The notes under the pieces were generated by a model. That model ran no database searches. It was not told where the DNA came from and saw only the letters and a program-made list of their open reading frames with translations. The translations under genes were made by a program, and so were the position numbers. Source: Flavobacteriaceae bacterium (GTDB lineage: Bacteria > Bacteroidota > Bacteroidia > Flavobacteriales > Flavobacteriaceae). From it: a DNA stretch of 6,472 bases. The DNA is taken from contig PBYT01000006.1 of the NCBI GenBank assembly GCA_002729755.1, positions 40,576 through 47,047 on the forward strand, in the 5' to 3' direction. Positions 4,799 to 6,472 of this stretch are shown here, piece by piece. Within the stretch, counting starts at the first letter, position 1, and the number at the start of each line of letters is the position of its first letter.

Positions 4799-6018
4799 TA
4801 ATTAAGATTGCTTGGAGAAATATCTGGAGAAATAAGAAAAGAACTTTAATATCTACTCTTTCAATTTCTGGAGCATTGTTTCTTATAATTGTTATGCGCA
4901 GTATGCAATTTGGCTTCTATGACAACATTATAAAGACGGTTGTTGAGTCATACTCGGGTTATGTACAGATTCACGCTAATGGTTATTGGGAAAAACAAAG
5001 TCTTGATAATTCTATGGAAGTGGATGATAAGTTAATTAATACAATAACTTCTATTCCAGGTGTTGAAAATGTTGTTCAGCGTGTTCAAACGTTTTCCCTT
5101 GTATCAAAAGATGAAAAATCCAAAGGAGCAATTATCAATGGTATTGACATTAATCAGGAACAACTAATAACAGATTGGAACAAAAGGATTGTAAAAGGAT
5201 CGTTATATCTAAGCCATAATAATGAAGTCCTTTTAGCGGAGGGTATAGCAAGGTATTTTAATGCTGAATTAGGAGATACTTTAATTCTTTTTGGACAAGG
5301 TTACCAGGGAATGATGGCAGCAGGAAAATATAAAATTACCGGGATAGTTGATTTAAAAAACCCTCAGTTAAATAATCTGGTGATATTCATGGATATAAAG
5401 TCACTAAACGACTATATATCGTCAGAGAATATTGTTACACATTTAGTTATAGATAAAGCTGAGTACTATGAAGAAAAAAAGATTGCAAAAGAAATAGATA
5501 ATGTTCTTTCAAATGATTATGAGGTTATGACTTGGAAGCAAATCCTCCCGGAGATAGACCAAATGATTACAGCTGATAATGTAGGAGGTCTAATCATGGC
5601 ATTTATTTTATATATAGTTGTATGCTTTGGTATGTTTGGCACAGTACTTATGATGACTGAAGAAAGAAAATATGAATTTGGAGTATTAGTATCTATAGGC
5701 ATGAGTAAAATTAAACTCTTTCTTATAATTTTTTTAGAAACAATCATGCTTTCTTCCATAGGCGTTGCAATTGGAATTATTTTGTCAAGGCCTATTGCAT
5801 ACTATTTCAACAAAAATCCAATTAACTTAGTAGAATTCGGTGAAGGAATGGATGAGGCTATGGCTGAATTTGGTTTTGATGCTATAGTTCCATTTTCTAT
5901 TAGTTGGGATATACCTATATCACATGCCCTTATTATATTTTTTGTTTCAGTGTTTATTTCTATCTATCCTGCAATAAAAATTTTTATGTTAAACCCTGTA
6001 AATGCAATGAGAAAATGA
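4795..6018 (+). CDS. ABC transporter permease, FtsX/LolC-like (MacB_PCD type)
   Basis: The 407-residue protein has the four-TM layout of the LolC/LolE/MacB/FtsX superfamily. The cytoplasmic N-terminus carries the common signature AWRNIWRNKKRT (6-17), TM1 follows at about 17-34, and a large periplasmic domain spans about 40-260. TM2 is at about 263-287, TM3 at about 308-331 and TM4 at about 376-398. Between TM2 and TM3, EERKYEFGVLVSIGMSK (289-305) is the coupling segment that contacts the ATPase. The end, NPVNAMRK, matches the family's 'P-x-x-A-L-R' tail. The periplasmic domain includes SIPGVENVVQRV and GAIINGIDI, typical of LolC-type permeases. Such proteins do not form channels but transmit ATPase motion to periplasmic substrates. 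It overlaps both neighbours by ATGA, implying translational coupling. No ATPase gene is visible. LolC-like export is favoured over MacB-like efflux because of the LolA-like partner. Confidence 0.9.
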   Translation: MIIKIAWRNIWRNKKRTLISTLSISGALFLIIVMRSMQFGFYDNIIKTVVESYSGYVQIHANGYWEKQSLDNSMEVDDKLINTITSIPGVENVVQRVQTFSLVSKDEKSKGAIINGIDINQEQLITDWNKRIVKGSLYLSHNNEVLLAEGIARYFNAELGDTLILFGQGYQGMMAAGKYKITGIVDLKNPQLNNLVIFMDIKSLNDYISSENIVTHLVIDKAEYYEEKKIAKEIDNVLSNDYEVMTWKQILPEIDQMITADNVGGLIMAFILYIVVCFGMFGTVLMMTEERKYEFGVLVSIGMSKIKLFLIIFLETIMLSSIGVAIGIILSRPIAYYFNKNPINLVEFGEGMDEAMAEFGFDAIVPFSISWDIPISHALIIFFVSVFISIYPAIKIFMLNPVNAMRK

Positions 6019-6472
6019 ATTTATTAACTATAATAAAAATTGGTTGGAGAAATGTCTGGAGAAATAGGAGCAGGAGCACAGTAGTTATATTATCAGTAAT
6101 AATGGGATTATCTGGAGGACTATTAATCCTATCATTAATGTTTGCGCTTAATGATCAAAGGATGGATAATGCTATTAATACTTATCTAGCAAATATTCAA
6201 GTCCATGACTCAAGATTTGCAGAGGAATATTCTCTAGATCGATTTATTGATGATCATGAGTCTATAGATGAAATGCTGAGTAAAGACAAAAGAGTAAAAG
6301 CTTATTCTAAAAGGGTTATGATAAATGGCATGTTATCGAATTCTACAGGTTCTCACGGTGTGAACGTATTAGGTGTTAATCCTGACACAGATATTAATGT
6401 TTCTAATGTAAATTCAAAAATTATTGAAGGAAACTATTTTAAATCGACTAAGAATAACACAATGTTAATTGG
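6015..6472 (+). CDS. Second ABC transporter permease, FtsX/LolC-like, N-terminal fragment
   Basis: The frame begins with ATG at 6015, overlapping the previous stop as ATGA, and stays open to the window edge, giving about 152 residues. It repeats the N-terminal signature of its neighbour (GWRNVWRNRSRS, residues 10-21), then TM1 (about 22-44), then the start of the periplasmic domain. A matching SNSTGSHGVNVLGVNPDTD segment (about residues 110-128) corresponds to the GAIINGIDI region of the first permease. The two are therefore paralogues, probably from an old tandem duplication, and likely form a heterodimer as LolC and LolE do. TM2-TM4 and the coupling segment lie beyond the window, where an ATP-binding subunit gene is also expected. 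Confidence 0.9.
   Translation, partial: MNLLTIIKIGWRNVWRNRSRSTVVILSVIMGLSGGLLILSLMFALNDQRMDNAINTYLANIQVHDSRFAEEYSLDRFIDDHESIDEMLSKDKRVKAYSKRVMINGMLSNSTGSHGVNVLGVNPDTDINVSNVNSKIIEGNYFKSTKNNTMLI

Noticed and set aside
5517..5759. An 80-residue - strand frame inside the first permease gene
   Set aside because: It lies wholly antisense to the TM2-TM3 coding segment of a well-supported permease and has low-complexity, shadow-like composition.
1..6472. CRISPR array, insertion sequence or defence system
   Set aside because: No regularly spaced repeats, transposase-like frames, terminal inverted repeats or recognisable defence genes were seen on reading both strands.

Overview
The window is AT-rich, roughly 30% GC outside the tRNAs, and reads as a chromosomal segment of a member of the Bacteroidota, most likely a marine-type flavobacterium. 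Four things point that way. An rpsU-xerC pair precedes a tRNA-Thr/Tyr/Gly/Thr cluster, an arrangement I know from that phylum. Almost no start codon has a Shine-Dalgarno sequence. Promoter-like boxes fit the phylum's TAnnTTTG -7 consensus. The tRNA genes do not encode CCA.

Layout on the left (1-1800, all + strand): the C-terminal end of an AGCS-family amino acid:cation symporter, then rpsU (ribosomal protein bS21), then a complete XerC/XerD-type tyrosine recombinase, then four tRNA genes: Thr(TGT), Tyr(GTA), Gly(TCC) and Thr(GGT). In the usual form of this neighbourhood I would expect a ribosome hibernation factor gene (hpf/raiA) between xerC and the tRNAs, and tuf-secE-nusG after them. Neither is present.

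Middle (1800-3950): a gene-free stretch of about 170 bases where the tRNA operon and the leftward genes converge. It is followed on the - strand by a 63-residue cold-shock protein gene and by a sodium/sugar symporter very similar to the structurally characterised Vibrio SGLT, with nearly all of its sodium and sugar ligands recognisable. The 3' end of the symporter gene and the gap before the cold-shock gene contain a 10-bp inverted repeat with GGAGGAGG in its loop, an oddity in a genome that otherwise avoids Shine-Dalgarno sequences.

Right (4049-6472, + strand): the first three genes of a tightly coupled operon that continues beyond the window. They encode a secreted LolA-like protein and two related FtsX/LolC-type ABC permeases, each overlapping the previous gene by ATGA. 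This looks like an envelope lipoprotein or lipid transport/extrusion machine. Its ATPase is not visible and is probably encoded downstream.

I see no CRISPR array, insertion sequence, prophage or defence system. Most of the window is ordinary housekeeping sequence. The points most worth a second look are the broken synteny around the tRNAs, the absence of a Shine-Dalgarno sequence before rpsU although the bS21 residue tied to anti-SD masking is kept, and the LolA-like/permease operon.
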